Below, piece by piece: positions 24,798 through 33,397 of a stretch of 64,000 bases of DNA (position 1 is its first letter; each line of letters starts with the position of its first letter). The translations under genes and the position numbers were made by a program. Source of the stretch: Pacificitalea sp040119125 (GTDB lineage Bacteria > Pseudomonadota > Alphaproteobacteria > Rhodobacterales > Rhodobacteraceae); the NCBI GenBank assembly GCA_040119125.1, contig JBEDTR010000007.1:186001-250000 (forward strand), read 5' to 3'. Below the pieces are notes generated by a model. That model searched no databases and was not told the origin of the DNA. It was given only the letters and a program-made list of their open reading frames with translations.

Positions 24798-25186
24798 GTG
24801 ATGCCTCCAATACTGGCAACGGCAGATCGAAAAACCGGCCCATCGTCAAAGCGCCATCTCGACGCAGTATCAACCTGAAGTCGAATTTACTACATCGCGG
24901 ATCTTTTGATCCCATAATGGGTCGCGAGGCGCCGAAACTGTCCTCCTTTCGGATGGTGGGACGCCGTAGACGCCAGCAATAAACGCGCCCAGCAGCATCA
25001 GCGCAGGATCGGGATCGCCACAGCCCCCACCGCGATGTCGCGCTGGGTCATAGTTCTTCCCCACCCGCGGTCACTGTCGCAGGGTCGAGAGCGAGAAGGC
25101 AACGCCATTGGCGGGCGACGCAACCGGGCGCGCCCTGCCCGGCTGCTGTGCAGATCGGCGTTGAACCCGGTGCCGTCCGCCGCCCC
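24798..25186. other. 389-bp intergenic stretch upstream of fnrL
   Basis: It holds the likely fnrL promoter region at the left, an 11-bp palindrome CCCATAATGGG (24911-24921), a short minus-strand remnant that looks like TctB/TctA sequence (listed separately) and a hairpin, CCGGGC (25124-25129) with GCCCGG (25137-25142). No intact gene is visible. Confidence 0.5.
24956..25051 (-). pseudogene. Possible remnant of a tctB-tctA pair
   Basis: A minus-strand ATG at 25051, preceded by GGGGAAG, opens a frame reading MTQRDIAVGAVAIPILR and then stops at 24998. This resembles a TctB N terminus. In another frame the next bases read DPALMLLGAFIAGVYG, close to the TctA segment found as LLGAIYTGAIYGG in intact copies of this window. 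Both pieces follow the hydroxyacid dehydrogenase gene on the same strand. I infer a deleted TTT permease locus, but the fragments are too short for certainty. Confidence 0.35.
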
Positions 25187-26098
25187 TCAGAGCTCCAGTT
25201 CGTCCAGCACCTTACCGGCGATCACCGTGCCGGTGCGCCGAAGCGCGGCATGGGTCTGCGCGCCCAGATGGGTCAGGCCAATGACGCGCGGCGCCTGCAG
25301 CAGGGGCAGGTCGGGCGCGGGCGGCTCCTGTTCGAACACGTCGGTGGCCGCGCCCGCCAGATGGCCGTCCTCCAGCACCTGCGCCAAGGCGGTCTCCTCC
25401 ACGATGCCGCCGCGCGCGCAATTCACCAAAAAGCTCCCCTTTGGCATCTGGCGCAGACGGTCGACATCCAGCAGGTGGCGGGTGTCCTGGGTCAGCGGCA
25501 GATGCAGGAAAAGCATCCGTGTGTCATCCAGCACCGCATCCACGCTGGCGCGGCGCGCGACGCTTTGAGGCCAGTCGGCATCCGACAGCATCGGGTCATA
25601 GCCCGACACCTGCGCGCCGAACCCCTCGAGCCTCCGCGCCACGGCCCGGCCAATCACCCCCATGCCCAGAATGCCGCAGGGCAATTCCGACAGCTCATAG
25701 CCGGTCATTTCCGCATTGGGCAGCGGCGTGCCCCGCTTCAGCGCGTCGGAGGCCACATCGGGGGCGCGCGCCAGCATCAAGGCCAGCGTCAGCGCCAGAT
25801 CCGCGACGCTTTCGGCATTGGCCCCGGCGGCGGTATGCAGCGCGATGTCGCGCGCGCGCAGAGCCGGCAGGTCGATATTGTCCGTGCCCACCCCATGTTT
25901 GCCCACCACGCGCAGCGCGGGCAGACGGGCGATCAGGTCGGCACCGATCGGCGCCGCGCGCACGACGATGGCGGTGATGCGGTCATGATGCGGGGTCGCG
26001 TCTTCGCCGGGCAGAATGATCTCTGCCCGCGCGCGCAGCATCTCGACGGCATCGGGGTGGATCTGTTCGGTGATCCAGATCAGCGGCGTCGGGGTCAT
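25187..26098 (-). CDS. D-isomer-specific 2-hydroxyacid dehydrogenase
   Basis: A 303-residue NAD(P)-dependent dehydrogenase of the phosphoglycerate/glyoxylate reductase type. The Rossmann motif is ILGMGVIGRAVARRLEGFG. The catalytic triad is Arg in NCARGGIVEE, Glu in DVFEQEPP and His in GLTHLGAQ. I start it at the ATG at 26098, with AAAGGACC just before it; a longer frame to 26131 lacks this site. It is divergent from the GntR gene, and its promoter region carries a TTTGTATC box that mirrors the GATACAAA near the GntR start. It probably interconverts a 2-oxo acid and a D-2-hydroxy acid; the substrate is unknown. Confidence 0.87.
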   Translation of the reverse strand: MTPTPLIWITEQIHPDAVEMLRARAEIILPGEDATPHHDRITAIVVRAAPIGADLIARLPALRVVGKHGVGTDNIDLPALRARDIALHTAAGANAESVADLALTLALMLARAPDVASDALKRGTPLPNAEMTGYELSELPCGILGMGVIGRAVARRLEGFGAQVSGYDPMLSDADWPQSVARRASVDAVLDDTRMLFLHLPLTQDTRHLLDVDRLRQMPKGSFLVNCARGGIVEETALAQVLEDGHLAGAATDVFEQEPPAPDLPLLQAPRVIGLTHLGAQTHAALRRTGTVIAGKVLDELEL

Positions 26099-26166
26099 GG
26101 TGGTCCTTTCTAATGCGCCCGCAGGCGGCAATCTGGGAGTGGCGCCGCGCGAGTCGGCTGCGGGAC

Positions 26167-26299
26167 TTTGTATCCCGACCGGCGCGGCGCGCGGCGGGCG
26201 CGACGGCCCGATTTTTCACGCATGCCTTGGCGTGAGTTAAAATTTTCCGGTGCAACCTGCTTGCGCTCAGGGCGCAGTTCGGCACAAAAAAGATACAAA
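26167..26299. promoter_or_regulatory. TTTGTATC / GATACAAA elements in the divergent hydroxyacid dehydrogenase-GntR region
   Basis: TTTGTATC (26167-26174) and GATACAAA (26292-26299) are exact reverse complements near opposite ends of the divergent promoter region. A third copy, GATACAAA (30265-30272), lies upstream of the tctC gene at 30225. TCACGC-N8-GCGTGA (26216-26235) is an additional inverted repeat between the first two. These are candidate sites for the adjacent GntR regulator. Confidence 0.45.
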
Positions 26300-26352
26300 C
26301 ACGGCAGGCAGACCCCGGTTCGCCCCCGCCGCAACGGCAGCAGGACAGACCA

Positions 26353-27000
26353 ATGAATGCGACCGAAACCGTCTATACCGCAATCCGCCGTCGGCTGCTG
26401 ACCAGCCATTATGATCCCGGCACCCAGCTGAAGGAAGAGGCGCTGGCCGGGGAATTCGAGGTCAGCCGCACGCCGATCCGTGCCGCGATCAGCCGTCTGG
26501 TGACCGAAGGCTTGCTGACGCTGGGCGAGAAGCGCGGCGCCATCGTGACCCCGTGGCATGTGGAAAATACCGCCGAGGTGTTCCGCCTGCGCATCCTGTT
26601 GGAAGGCTACGCCGCGATGCTCTGCGCCCAGCACGCCAATGACGCCCAAATCACCCGGATGGAGCAGATCTGCACGGAGATGGAACAGGGTCATATCGAA
26701 AAGCGCCCCGACTGGATCAAAGCGATGGACCGGGGCAATCTGGAATTCCACCAGATGCTTTACGAGGGGGCGGGCAGTCCGCATTTGCGGCTGTCGGGGC
26801 GGCATCTGCTGGAAGTGCCGATGGTGGTCGGGGGCTTCTATATCTACGACGATGACGACATCGCGGAAAGCCTGCGCCACCACCGGGAGATCGCCAAGGC
26901 GATCCGGCTGGGCAATGGCGAATGGGCGCGCTCGATGGTGTCGTGTCACCTGAACGCGGCGATGGAGCGGTTCCGCCGCCGCTCCGCCGCGCGCGACTGA
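26353..27000 (+). CDS. GntR-family regulator, FCD (FadR-type) effector domain
   Basis: A 215-residue regulator. The N-terminal winged helix has PGTQLKEEALAGEFEVSRTP and RAAISRLVTEGLLTLGEKRG, the hallmark of FadR/VanR-type GntR proteins. The helical C-terminal FCD domain supplies ligand and metal-binding residues (FRLRILLEGYAAMLCA; FHQMLYEGAGS; SLRHHREIAKAI). FCD regulators typically sense small organic acids. Transcribed away from the hydroxyacid dehydrogenase gene and toward the TctABC genes, it likely represses both. The effector is unknown. Confidence 0.9.
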   Translation: MNATETVYTAIRRRLLTSHYDPGTQLKEEALAGEFEVSRTPIRAAISRLVTEGLLTLGEKRGAIVTPWHVENTAEVFRLRILLEGYAAMLCAQHANDAQITRMEQICTEMEQGHIEKRPDWIKAMDRGNLEFHQMLYEGAGSPHLRLSGRHLLEVPMVVGGFYIYDDDDIAESLRHHREIAKAIRLGNGEWARSMVSCHLNAAMERFRRRSAARD

Positions 27001-27012
27001 CCGCTCCGCGCA

Positions 27013-27039
27013 GGCAGGCGACGCCCCGCGCCGCCTGCC
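27013..27039. terminator. Bidirectional hairpin between convergent genes
   Basis: GGCAGGCG (27013-27020) pairs perfectly with CGCCTGCC (27032-27039) over an 11-nt loop, in the gap between the gntR stop and the tctA stop. There is no T-run, so termination efficiency is uncertain. Confidence 0.5.
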
Positions 27040-27073
27040 CCACATGGTTGTCCCGCAGACCATCGCGGTGCGC

Positions 27074-28588
27074 TTACACGCCTCTCTGCGCCAGCGCCTG
27101 ACGCCGCTTCTGACGCGCCAGATACTTGCGCAGCAGCGGCACCCCGGTGGAGCCAAGGATCAGCACGATCAGCAGGATTGAGATCGGTCCCGCCACCAGC
27201 GCCAGAAAACTGTCGCCAGAGATCAGCAACGCCCGGCGCAGGTTTTCCTCCGCGATGGGGCCAAGGATCATCGCCAGCACCGCCGGCGCGGTCGGAATGT
27301 CGAGCTTCTCCATCGCGTAGCCCACCAGCCCGAAACCGATCATCAACCAGACCTCGAACATGCTGTTATGGATCGCATAGACGCCGATCATCGCCAGCGT
27401 CAGGATCATGCCAGCCAGCAATTGCGTCGGCATCTTCAGCACGTTGACGAAAATCCGCGCGCCGACCGCGCCCATGATCAGCATCATGCCAGAGGTGACC
27501 AGCATCGACAGCATGAAGCCATAGGTGATGTCGGCCTTGTCGCGGAACAGCTGCGGCCCCGGCACAAGCCCGTGCACCAACAGCGCGCCAAGGATGATCG
27601 CGGCCACGGAACTGCCGGGAATGCCCAGCGTCAGCGCCGGGATCAGCGTCGCGGCAGTGTCGGCGTTATTGGCGCATTCGGGCGCGGCGATGCCTTCGGG
27701 TGCGCCTTTGCCATATTTGTCCTTATCCGGGTCGCCGCGTCGCTGCTCGTTCCATGCAAACAGGGCTGCGATATTGCCGCCAAGCGCCGGGATGATGCCG
27801 GTGACCACCCCGATGACCGCCGCCTTGGCCCAGACCGGGATCAGTCCCGACCAGCGAAACCCGACGGTCTCGCCGCTGAGTTCCTGCATCTCGGCTTCGG
27901 GCTTGGGCGGGTTGAGCGCTAGGTCGATGGCGGGCGGAATGGCATAGAGCCCGGTCAGCATGACAATGATGTTCACACCGCTCAGCAGGCCCAGCTCATC
28001 AAAGGCGAACCGCTCCACGCCGGTCATCATGTCGATGCCAACCATCCCCACGGCCAACCCCAGACAGGCCGACAACAGCCCCTTCACCGGGTTGTTCGAC
28101 AGCAGCACCGCAATGGTCATAAGCCCGAACAACGCCAGCCAGAAATAATTGGCAGGGCTGAATTTCAGTGCGATCAGCGACAGCGGCGGGGCCAGCATCA
28201 GCAAGGCGACCGCACTCGCCGCCGACCCGATGCTCGACGAGACAAGAGAAATCCGCAGGGCAAGTTTCGCCTGCCCTTTCTGCGCCATCGGGTAGCCGTC
28301 AAATACCGTCGCGATCCCGGCGGGCGTGCCGGGGATCCGCAGCAAGATCGCGGGGATCGAGCCGCCATACATCGCGCCATTATAGATGCCCGCGATCATA
28401 CCCAGCGCGGTGACCGGCTGCATGGTGAATGTCAGCGGGACCAGAACCGCGATCCCCATCGTCGCCGACAGGCCGGGCAATGCGCCGACGCCAATGCCGA
28501 TGGCCGTGCCGCCCATCATGGCCAGAATGGCCTGCCAAGTGAACAACAACGGCAGCGCATCAAGCATGTGCTGGAAAATAGTGGCCAT
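27074..28588 (-). CDS. TTT large permease subunit (TctA)
   Basis: A 504-residue TctA permease with about 11 membrane helices. It has GVGALPGLSATMGIAVLVPL, GIYNGAMYGGSIPAILLRIP, GIIPALGGNIAALFAW and the IAAPECANNADTAATLIP segment. The C terminus is basic (RKYLARQKRRQALAQ). It is the third gene of the tctC-tctB-tctA unit and ends against the convergent gntR gene. The ligand is probably the hydroxy- or sugar acid handled by the surrounding region. Confidence 0.92.
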   Translation of the reverse strand: MATIFQHMLDALPLLFTWQAILAMMGGTAIGIGVGALPGLSATMGIAVLVPLTFTMQPVTALGMIAGIYNGAMYGGSIPAILLRIPGTPAGIATVFDGYPMAQKGQAKLALRISLVSSSIGSAASAVALLMLAPPLSLIALKFSPANYFWLALFGLMTIAVLLSNNPVKGLLSACLGLAVGMVGIDMMTGVERFAFDELGLLSGVNIIVMLTGLYAIPPAIDLALNPPKPEAEMQELSGETVGFRWSGLIPVWAKAAVIGVVTGIIPALGGNIAALFAWNEQRRGDPDKDKYGKGAPEGIAAPECANNADTAATLIPALTLGIPGSSVAAIILGALLVHGLVPGPQLFRDKADITYGFMLSMLVTSGMMLIMGAVGARIFVNVLKMPTQLLAGMILTLAMIGVYAIHNSMFEVWLMIGFGLVGYAMEKLDIPTAPAVLAMILGPIAEENLRRALLISGDSFLALVAGPISILLIVLILGSTGVPLLRKYLARQKRRQALAQRGV

Positions 28589-28593
28589 ATCAA

Positions 28594-29154
28594 TCAGCCT
28601 CCGAACAGGGTGAAGATGGCCTCAGGCGGCAGCGGCAATGCCAGCAATGCCCGAAACACCAAAAGCAGCAGGACGATAAAGCACGCCGTGCCCAACAGCA
28701 GGCCCAGCGGGCGGCGATAGCCCAACCCCCATGCCATGGCGGGCACCGCGATCGCGGCGGTCGTAAAGAAGCCTAAAATCGACATGCCGATCAGCAAAAA
28801 CAGCCCCCCCGCTGCCACGACCAGACCCGCGCGGCGCTGTTCGGGCGGAATATAGATCGGCTTCGCGGCGGGATCGCCCTCAGGCTCGGCTGCAAGGCTG
28901 GCCGCCAGATCCGAGGCCGAACCGGCGACCTGCGGGGCCGAAAGGGTTTCATCCTGCGCCACTACCGCGCGCGGCGCCCGAAGCACCCGCACCGACTGGA
29001 TGGCCCAGATCGCCGCCAGTCCCATCGTTCCGGCCATGACGGCGCGGGGCATCAACCCGCTGCCCCCGCGGTAGCCCCAGGCCTCGACCAGCCCGACGCC
29101 GCTCAGCACAACTATGCCGACCGCCACGCCGCACTCGATTGCAGCCTTTTTCAT
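28594..29154 (-). CDS. TTT small permease subunit (TctB)
   Basis: A 186-residue TctB protein with membrane helices at about residues 7-25, 35-53, 112-150 and 155-175 and a hydrophilic loop in the middle (about 58-108) that is Ala/Glu/Asp-rich. It is encoded 5 bp before tctA. A 114-bp gap with a hairpin separates it from tctC upstream. Confidence 0.82.
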   Translation of the reverse strand: MKKAAIECGVAVGIVVLSGVGLVEAWGYRGGSGLMPRAVMAGTMGLAAIWAIQSVRVLRAPRAVVAQDETLSAPQVAGSASDLAASLAAEPEGDPAAKPIYIPPEQRRAGLVVAAGGLFLLIGMSILGFFTTAAIAVPAMAWGLGYRRPLGLLLGTACFIVLLLLVFRALLALPLPPEAIFTLFGG

Positions 29155-29235
29155 TCAGTTCTCCCCGGCCGACCCGCGCGACCCTCAAATCTCATTCGAC
29201 TGCTGTGCAGCCTTCTATTGGTGCAATCGTCATGT

Positions 29236-29261
29236 TGGCGGGGCAGCATGCCACCCCGCCA
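29236..29261 (-). terminator. Perfect hairpin after a binding-protein gene
   Basis: TGGCGGGG (29236-29243) pairs with CCCCGCCA (29254-29261) over a 10-nt loop, 8 nt downstream of the tctC stop on the minus strand. Position and lack of a T-run match the stems after other binding-protein genes in this window. Confidence 0.55.
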
Positions 29262-29268
29262 GCTTTGA

Positions 29269-30225
29269 TTACTCCTGAACCCAAGGCGTCTTTTCCCAAA
29301 GCGCCTGATAGGTTTCGGTCTGCGCCTGCAGATTGGTCAGGAACGCCTCCGAGTCGAGAAACGCCAGCGGCAAATGCTGCTGCTTGGCCTTTTCCTGAAA
29401 CTCCGGATCGTCGATGGCGGATTTCACCGCGGCTTCAAGCTTGGCGATGATCTCATCATCGACACCGGCAGGCGCGGCCAGTCCGCGCTGCGAGCCCATG
29501 ATGACGTCATAGCCCTGCTCGCCAAAAGTCGCGATTTCGGGCGCGCCATCCCAACGCTCCTCTGCCATCTGCCCCAGCGCGTGCAGCTGGCCTTCCTGAA
29601 CATCCGCAATCGTTTCCGAGATGTTCATGCTGGCCATCATCACATGACCGCCCAGAACGGCGGTGCGCACATCGGCATTGCCGGGGAAGGGCACATGCTT
29701 CAGCTCCACACCCGTCAGACGCTCGAATTGCAGCGCGCTGAGATGGTCGTCGGAGCCAAGCCCGGTGGTGCCGTAGGTCAGCTTGCCGGGGTTTTCCTTG
29801 GCGTAGGCGATCATGTCGTCAAAGGTTTCGATCCCGCTATCAGGCAGGAAGCTGAAGGCACCGGGATCTTCGACCACATTGGCGATGGGCCGGAAGCTTT
29901 CCAGCGAATAGCGCGCATCGCGCTGGATCGGGATGGTCAACAGGTTCGGCGTGTTGACGAAACCGATGGTGTAGCCGTCGGGCTCGGCCTGCGCGAGTTC
30001 GGTAAAGCCGATCTCCCCCCCGGCGCCGGCACGGTTCAGCACGACGATCGAGGCATCTTCGCCCAGATATTTCTCAACGAACGGGGCCAGCGTGCGGGCC
30101 GCGATGTCAGTGCCGCCCCCGGCACTATAGGCCACGATCATGTTGATCGGGCGCTCAGGATATTCGGCAAGCGCGGGCAATGCCGACGCCAGTACAACCG
30201 CGGTGGCCGCGAGATATTTGTTCAT
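29269..30225 (-). CDS. TTT-family periplasmic solute-binding protein (TctC/Bug)
   Basis: A 318-residue Bug protein with a short signal peptide (YLAATAVVLASALPALA, cleaved before EYPERP). The mature domain begins YPERPINMIVAYSAGGGTD and VVLNRAGAGGEIGFTELA, the two loops that hold carboxylate ligands. It is the first gene of its TctCBA unit and is transcribed away from the dehydrogenase gene at 30504, across a 278-bp AT-rich gap. A GATACAAA element lies 40 bp upstream of its start. Confidence 0.9.
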   Translation of the reverse strand: MNKYLAATAVVLASALPALAEYPERPINMIVAYSAGGGTDIAARTLAPFVEKYLGEDASIVVLNRAGAGGEIGFTELAQAEPDGYTIGFVNTPNLLTIPIQRDARYSLESFRPIANVVEDPGAFSFLPDSGIETFDDMIAYAKENPGKLTYGTTGLGSDDHLSALQFERLTGVELKHVPFPGNADVRTAVLGGHVMMASMNISETIADVQEGQLHALGQMAEERWDGAPEIATFGEQGYDVIMGSQRGLAAPAGVDDEIIAKLEAAVKSAIDDPEFQEKAKQQHLPLAFLDSEAFLTNLQAQTETYQALWEKTPWVQE

Positions 30226-30264
30226 GTGTCCTCCCTTGCTTGCATCCCTACAAGCGTGACTATG

Positions 30265-30272
30265 GATACAAA
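30265..30272. promoter_or_regulatory. GATACAAA element upstream of tctC
   Basis: This is the third copy of the 8-mer found twice beside the GntR gene. It sits 40 bp upstream of the tctC start in an AT-rich promoter region (30226-30503) that holds no gene. The region also carries TTTTGTATTAA and GTATAAAATAC-like sequence near 30309-30345. Confidence 0.4.
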
Positions 30273-30503
30273 AATGAGTAAATGAGCCGCCGCGATGCGT
30301 AAAGAAAATTTTGTATTAACTCGACAATATTCGTATAAAATACTGATTTACTGCATAATTTATTGCGATCCCCTGAACCTCTCTCGCCGAGCAAATTAAA
30401 AACAGCGCTCACAGGCTCTTGCGTAATGTATTTTTTTTGTGTTCATTTTCGGCGAGCATCACGATACCGGCCGACGTGCCGGGTGATGGGGAGGAGACAT
30501 CAC

Positions 30504-31427
30504 ATGGACGACGCAGACAGACCCGGCGCGCCGCGCCTTCTGGTTGTGGGATATGGCGCTGCGGGGCGCGCCTATGCGGAGGCTTTTGCCGCCGCCGGGG
30601 CGGCGGTATGCGCCGTCGACCCGCAGGCCGATCCCGCCGCAATCACACGGGCGCAGACCCAATCTGTGACCCTCGACACCGCCCTACCCGCCACGGTGGA
30701 GCAGACCGACCTTGTCGTCGTGCTGACCCCCGCTGCCGCCAGTGCCGCCGTGCTGGCAAGGCTGGCGACGCTGCCCGGCACCTGTCCGATTCTCGATCTG
30801 ACGTCTTCTGCCCCCGATGCGATGCGCGCGGCGGCGGACCGGATCGGGTCGCGGTTTATCGACGGCACGGTTTTGGGCGCGGTGGGGCTGTCGGGCGTTG
30901 CCACGCCAATGATCCTTGCGGGTTCAATGGCCCCACAGGCGGCTGCCCTGCTGGGCCCGCTGGGATGCCGCGTCACCTGCCTCGACCATGCGGCACCCGG
31001 CGCGGCGAGTGAGCTGAAACTGCTGCGCAGCGTGTTCATGAAGGGGCTGGAGGCGCTTTTCGTCGAGCTGAAGCTCTGCGCCGCCACGCTCGACCATGAT
31101 GACCAGTTGCGGCTGATGCTGTGGGATCTGGGCGAAGTCGAGATGTTTGGATTTCTCGATGAGATGCTGCGCACCCATCCTCGCCACGCCGAACGCCGCC
31201 TGCATGAGGTGGAGGCCGCGGGCGCGATGATTGCGGCGCGCGGGCTGGCCACGCCCATGACCGAAGCCACGCAGACGCTTTTCGCGCGCAGTGCCGCCGG
31301 TGCGCAGACCGGTGCCGGTGGGACGGGGGGCGGCTCAATCGACGCCGCCAGCTCCCCCTGCCCCGATGCGGACCCCGCCAGCGCGCTTGACTGGCTGCTG
31401 CGCCGGGCCGCCACCGTCGCGGCCTGA
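30504..31427 (+). CDS. NAD(P)-dependent dehydrogenase, 3-hydroxyisobutyrate/6-phosphogluconate superfamily with DUF1932-type C terminus
   Basis: A 307-residue protein whose N-terminal Rossmann fold starts LLVVGYGAAGRAYAEAFAAAG. A helical C-terminal domain (FMKGLEALFVELKLCAATL) matches the DUF1932 group of beta-hydroxyacid dehydrogenases. The Lys in SELKLLRSVFMKG is the probable catalytic residue. The start at 30504 has a strong GGGGAGGAG; frames open further upstream run through promoter-like AT-rich DNA. It begins an operon of RraA-like, FMN-oxidase and dehydratase genes. Relatives oxidise short sugar acids such as threonate, so a tetronate or similar acid is a reasonable guess. Confidence 0.78.
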   Translation: MDDADRPGAPRLLVVGYGAAGRAYAEAFAAAGAAVCAVDPQADPAAITRAQTQSVTLDTALPATVEQTDLVVVLTPAAASAAVLARLATLPGTCPILDLTSSAPDAMRAAADRIGSRFIDGTVLGAVGLSGVATPMILAGSMAPQAAALLGPLGCRVTCLDHAAPGAASELKLLRSVFMKGLEALFVELKLCAATLDHDDQLRLMLWDLGEVEMFGFLDEMLRTHPRHAERRLHEVEAAGAMIAARGLATPMTEATQTLFARSAAGAQTGAGGTGGGSIDAASSPCPDADPASALDWLLRRAATVAA

Positions 31428-31476
31428 GCCCCTTACACAGATTCAAACCCCAAGACACGCCATATAGGAGAGTTTC

Positions 31477-32154
31477 ATGACCCTTGGCTTTCGCATCCAC
31501 ACCCGCAGCCGGCAGGTCAGCGCCGATATCGCTGAAGCATTCCGCACCCTGCCCGTCGCCAATGTCAGCGACTGCATGTCGCGTATGTTCGCAGGCGGCA
31601 CCACGCTGCGTCCGGTCCACACCCATGCGGTGACGCTGTCGGGGCCTGCCGTGACCGTGCGCTGCCGTCCCGGTGACAATCTGATCTTGCATTACGCCCT
31701 GGATCACGCCACCCCCGGCGATGTGATCGTGGTCGATGCGGGCGGCGAGGTGACGACGGCAATCATGGGTGAAATCATGGTGGCCATCGCCCAGAAACGC
31801 GGTATTGCCGGGATCATCATCAACGGGGCGATCCGCGACGCGGACGAAATCCGCAGCATGAAATTCCCGGTTTTCGCGGCCGGTATCACCCATCGTGGCC
31901 CCTATAAGGACGGACCCGGCGAAATGAACACACCGATCTCGATCAGCGGCATGACCATTGAGCCGGGCGATCTGATTTTGGGCGACGGCGACGGCATCCT
32001 GAGCGTGCCCTACGATCAGGCCGAAGCCCTTCTGGCCGCCGCGCGCGCCAAATACGACGCCGAGCAGGTCGAACTGCGCCAGATCGCCGAAGGCAGCGAG
32101 GATCGCACATGGGTTGAAGAAACTCTGAAATCCCGTGGCTGCGAACTTGTCTGA
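31477..32154 (+). CDS. RraA-like / HMG-CHA aldolase family protein
   Basis: A 225-residue member of the RraA/4-hydroxy-4-methyl-2-oxoglutarate aldolase family. Conserved parts are LPVANVSDCMSRM, the phosphate-like CRPGDNLILHYAL, and the active-site region GEIMVAIAQKRGIAGIIING with IRD. Catalytic members are described with D-x20-R-D; here the first residue is Glu (E-x20-R-D). The pyruvate-binding Arg and metal Asp are present, but aldolase activity is uncertain. It may act as a lyase or oxaloacetate-type decarboxylase on a catabolic 2-oxo acid. A ribosome-binding GGAG lies 8 bp before the ATG. It is catabolic by context, not an RNase E regulator. Confidence 0.8.
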   Translation: MTLGFRIHTRSRQVSADIAEAFRTLPVANVSDCMSRMFAGGTTLRPVHTHAVTLSGPAVTVRCRPGDNLILHYALDHATPGDVIVVDAGGEVTTAIMGEIMVAIAQKRGIAGIIINGAIRDADEIRSMKFPVFAAGITHRGPYKDGPGEMNTPISISGMTIEPGDLILGDGDGILSVPYDQAEALLAAARAKYDAEQVELRQIAEGSEDRTWVEETLKSRGCELV

Positions 32155-32169
32155 ACGCGTGTCCAACCC

Positions 32170-33393
32170 ATGAGCCGCGAGCCTGCCTCCGTCGCCATCG
32201 TGCGGCGCAAGTCCTCCACCGTCCCGCGCCGTCTGCGCGGGATGCTGGCGCTTGACGATTTCGAGCAGAAGGCCCGGCGCCTGCTGCCGAAGCCGATCTT
32301 CGAATATGTGCGCGGCGGGGTCGAAACCGACTGGAGCCTTGCCGCGAACCGCAGCGATTTTGGCCGCTATGGCCTGCGCCCACGGGTGCTGCGCGATATG
32401 TCGAGCCGCAGCATCGCGACCACGCTTTTTGGGGAAGAGCACGCCCTGCCCGTGGGCATTGCGCCCATGGGGTTCAGCGCGGTGGCCGCCTATGATGGTG
32501 ACGTCGCGCTGGCGCAGGGCGCGCGCGCGGCGGGGAGCTTCGCGATCTGTTCGGCGGCCTCCGTCACCCCGCTGGAACGGGTCGCGACCGAAGGCGGCAG
32601 CCGCTGGTTTCAGACCTATATCCCCGGCGATGAGGCCCGCATCGGCGCGCTGATCGACAGGCTTCTGCGCTCCGGCTTTGACACGTTGGTCGTCACCGCC
32701 GATGTGCCCGTCTCCGCCAACCGCGAAAACAACGCGCGCAACGGGTTTGACGCGCCGTTCCGCCTGTCGCCCAAATTGCTGTGGCAGGGGATGACCCATC
32801 CGCGCTGGTCGCTGGGCACGCTGGGCCGCGAGATGCTGACCCGTGGCATGCCGCATTTCGAGAATATGGAATCGGTTCAGGGGCCGCCGCTATTTTCGCG
32901 CACGCTGGTCCGGTCCACTATCGCGCGGGACCGGCTGTGCTGGGACAACCTCGCCTATATCCGCGCGCGTTGGCCCGGCAAGCTGATCGCCAAAGGTCTG
33001 CTGCATCCCGATGACGCGCGAGAAGCGCAGGCGCTGGGGTGTGACGGGATCATCGTGTCGAACCACGGCGGGCGACAGCTTGATGGGGCGATTTCGGCCC
33101 TGCAGGCCCTGCCCGATATCCGCGCCGCCGTGCCGGATATGACGGTGATGTTCGACAGCGGCATCCGGCGCGGCACGGATGTGATCAAGGCGCTGGCGCT
33201 GGGGGCTGATTTCACCTTCATCGGGCGCCCGTTCCTCTATGCCGCTGCGACCTATGGCGTGCCGGGTGTGCATCACGCGATGCGGCTTCTGGCCGAGGAA
33301 ATCGACCGCGACATGGCTCTGCTGGGCCTGCATACAATCGCCGATCTGCGCGCGGCCTCGCCGCTCGTGCGTCCCCTAGGCGCGCCCAGCTGA
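32170..33393 (+). CDS. FMN-dependent alpha-hydroxyacid oxidase/dehydrogenase (LldD/glycolate oxidase type)
   Basis: A 407-residue TIM-barrel flavoprotein. It has the N-terminal IFEYVRGGVETDWSL, PVGIAPMGFSAVA, the FMN lysine in LIAKGLLHPDDA, the catalytic His/Arg in SNHGGRQLDG, and the phosphate-binding DSGIRRGTDVIKAL and IGRPFLYA. It oxidises an L-2-hydroxy acid (lactate, glycolate or similar) to the 2-oxo acid. It follows the RraA-like gene after 15 bp. In a region with aldolases that can yield lactaldehyde or glycolate-type products, it may close the pathway to pyruvate. A stable hairpin follows its stop. Confidence 0.9.
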   Translation: MSREPASVAIVRRKSSTVPRRLRGMLALDDFEQKARRLLPKPIFEYVRGGVETDWSLAANRSDFGRYGLRPRVLRDMSSRSIATTLFGEEHALPVGIAPMGFSAVAAYDGDVALAQGARAAGSFAICSAASVTPLERVATEGGSRWFQTYIPGDEARIGALIDRLLRSGFDTLVVTADVPVSANRENNARNGFDAPFRLSPKLLWQGMTHPRWSLGTLGREMLTRGMPHFENMESVQGPPLFSRTLVRSTIARDRLCWDNLAYIRARWPGKLIAKGLLHPDDAREAQALGCDGIIVSNHGGRQLDGAISALQALPDIRAAVPDMTVMFDSGIRRGTDVIKALALGADFTFIGRPFLYAAATYGVPGVHHAMRLLAEEIDRDMALLGLHTIADLRAASPLVRPLGAPS

Positions 33394-33397
33394 CACG

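Noticed and set aside
31036..32856. Very long open frames opposite real genes, for example this 606-codon frame on the minus strand and similar ones at 20376-22406, 43351-44961 and 56741-58705 on the plus strand
   Set aside because: They mirror genes with clear domains, are rich in Arg, His, Gln and Gly, lack ribosome-binding sites and recognisable motifs, and are expected in GC-rich DNA.
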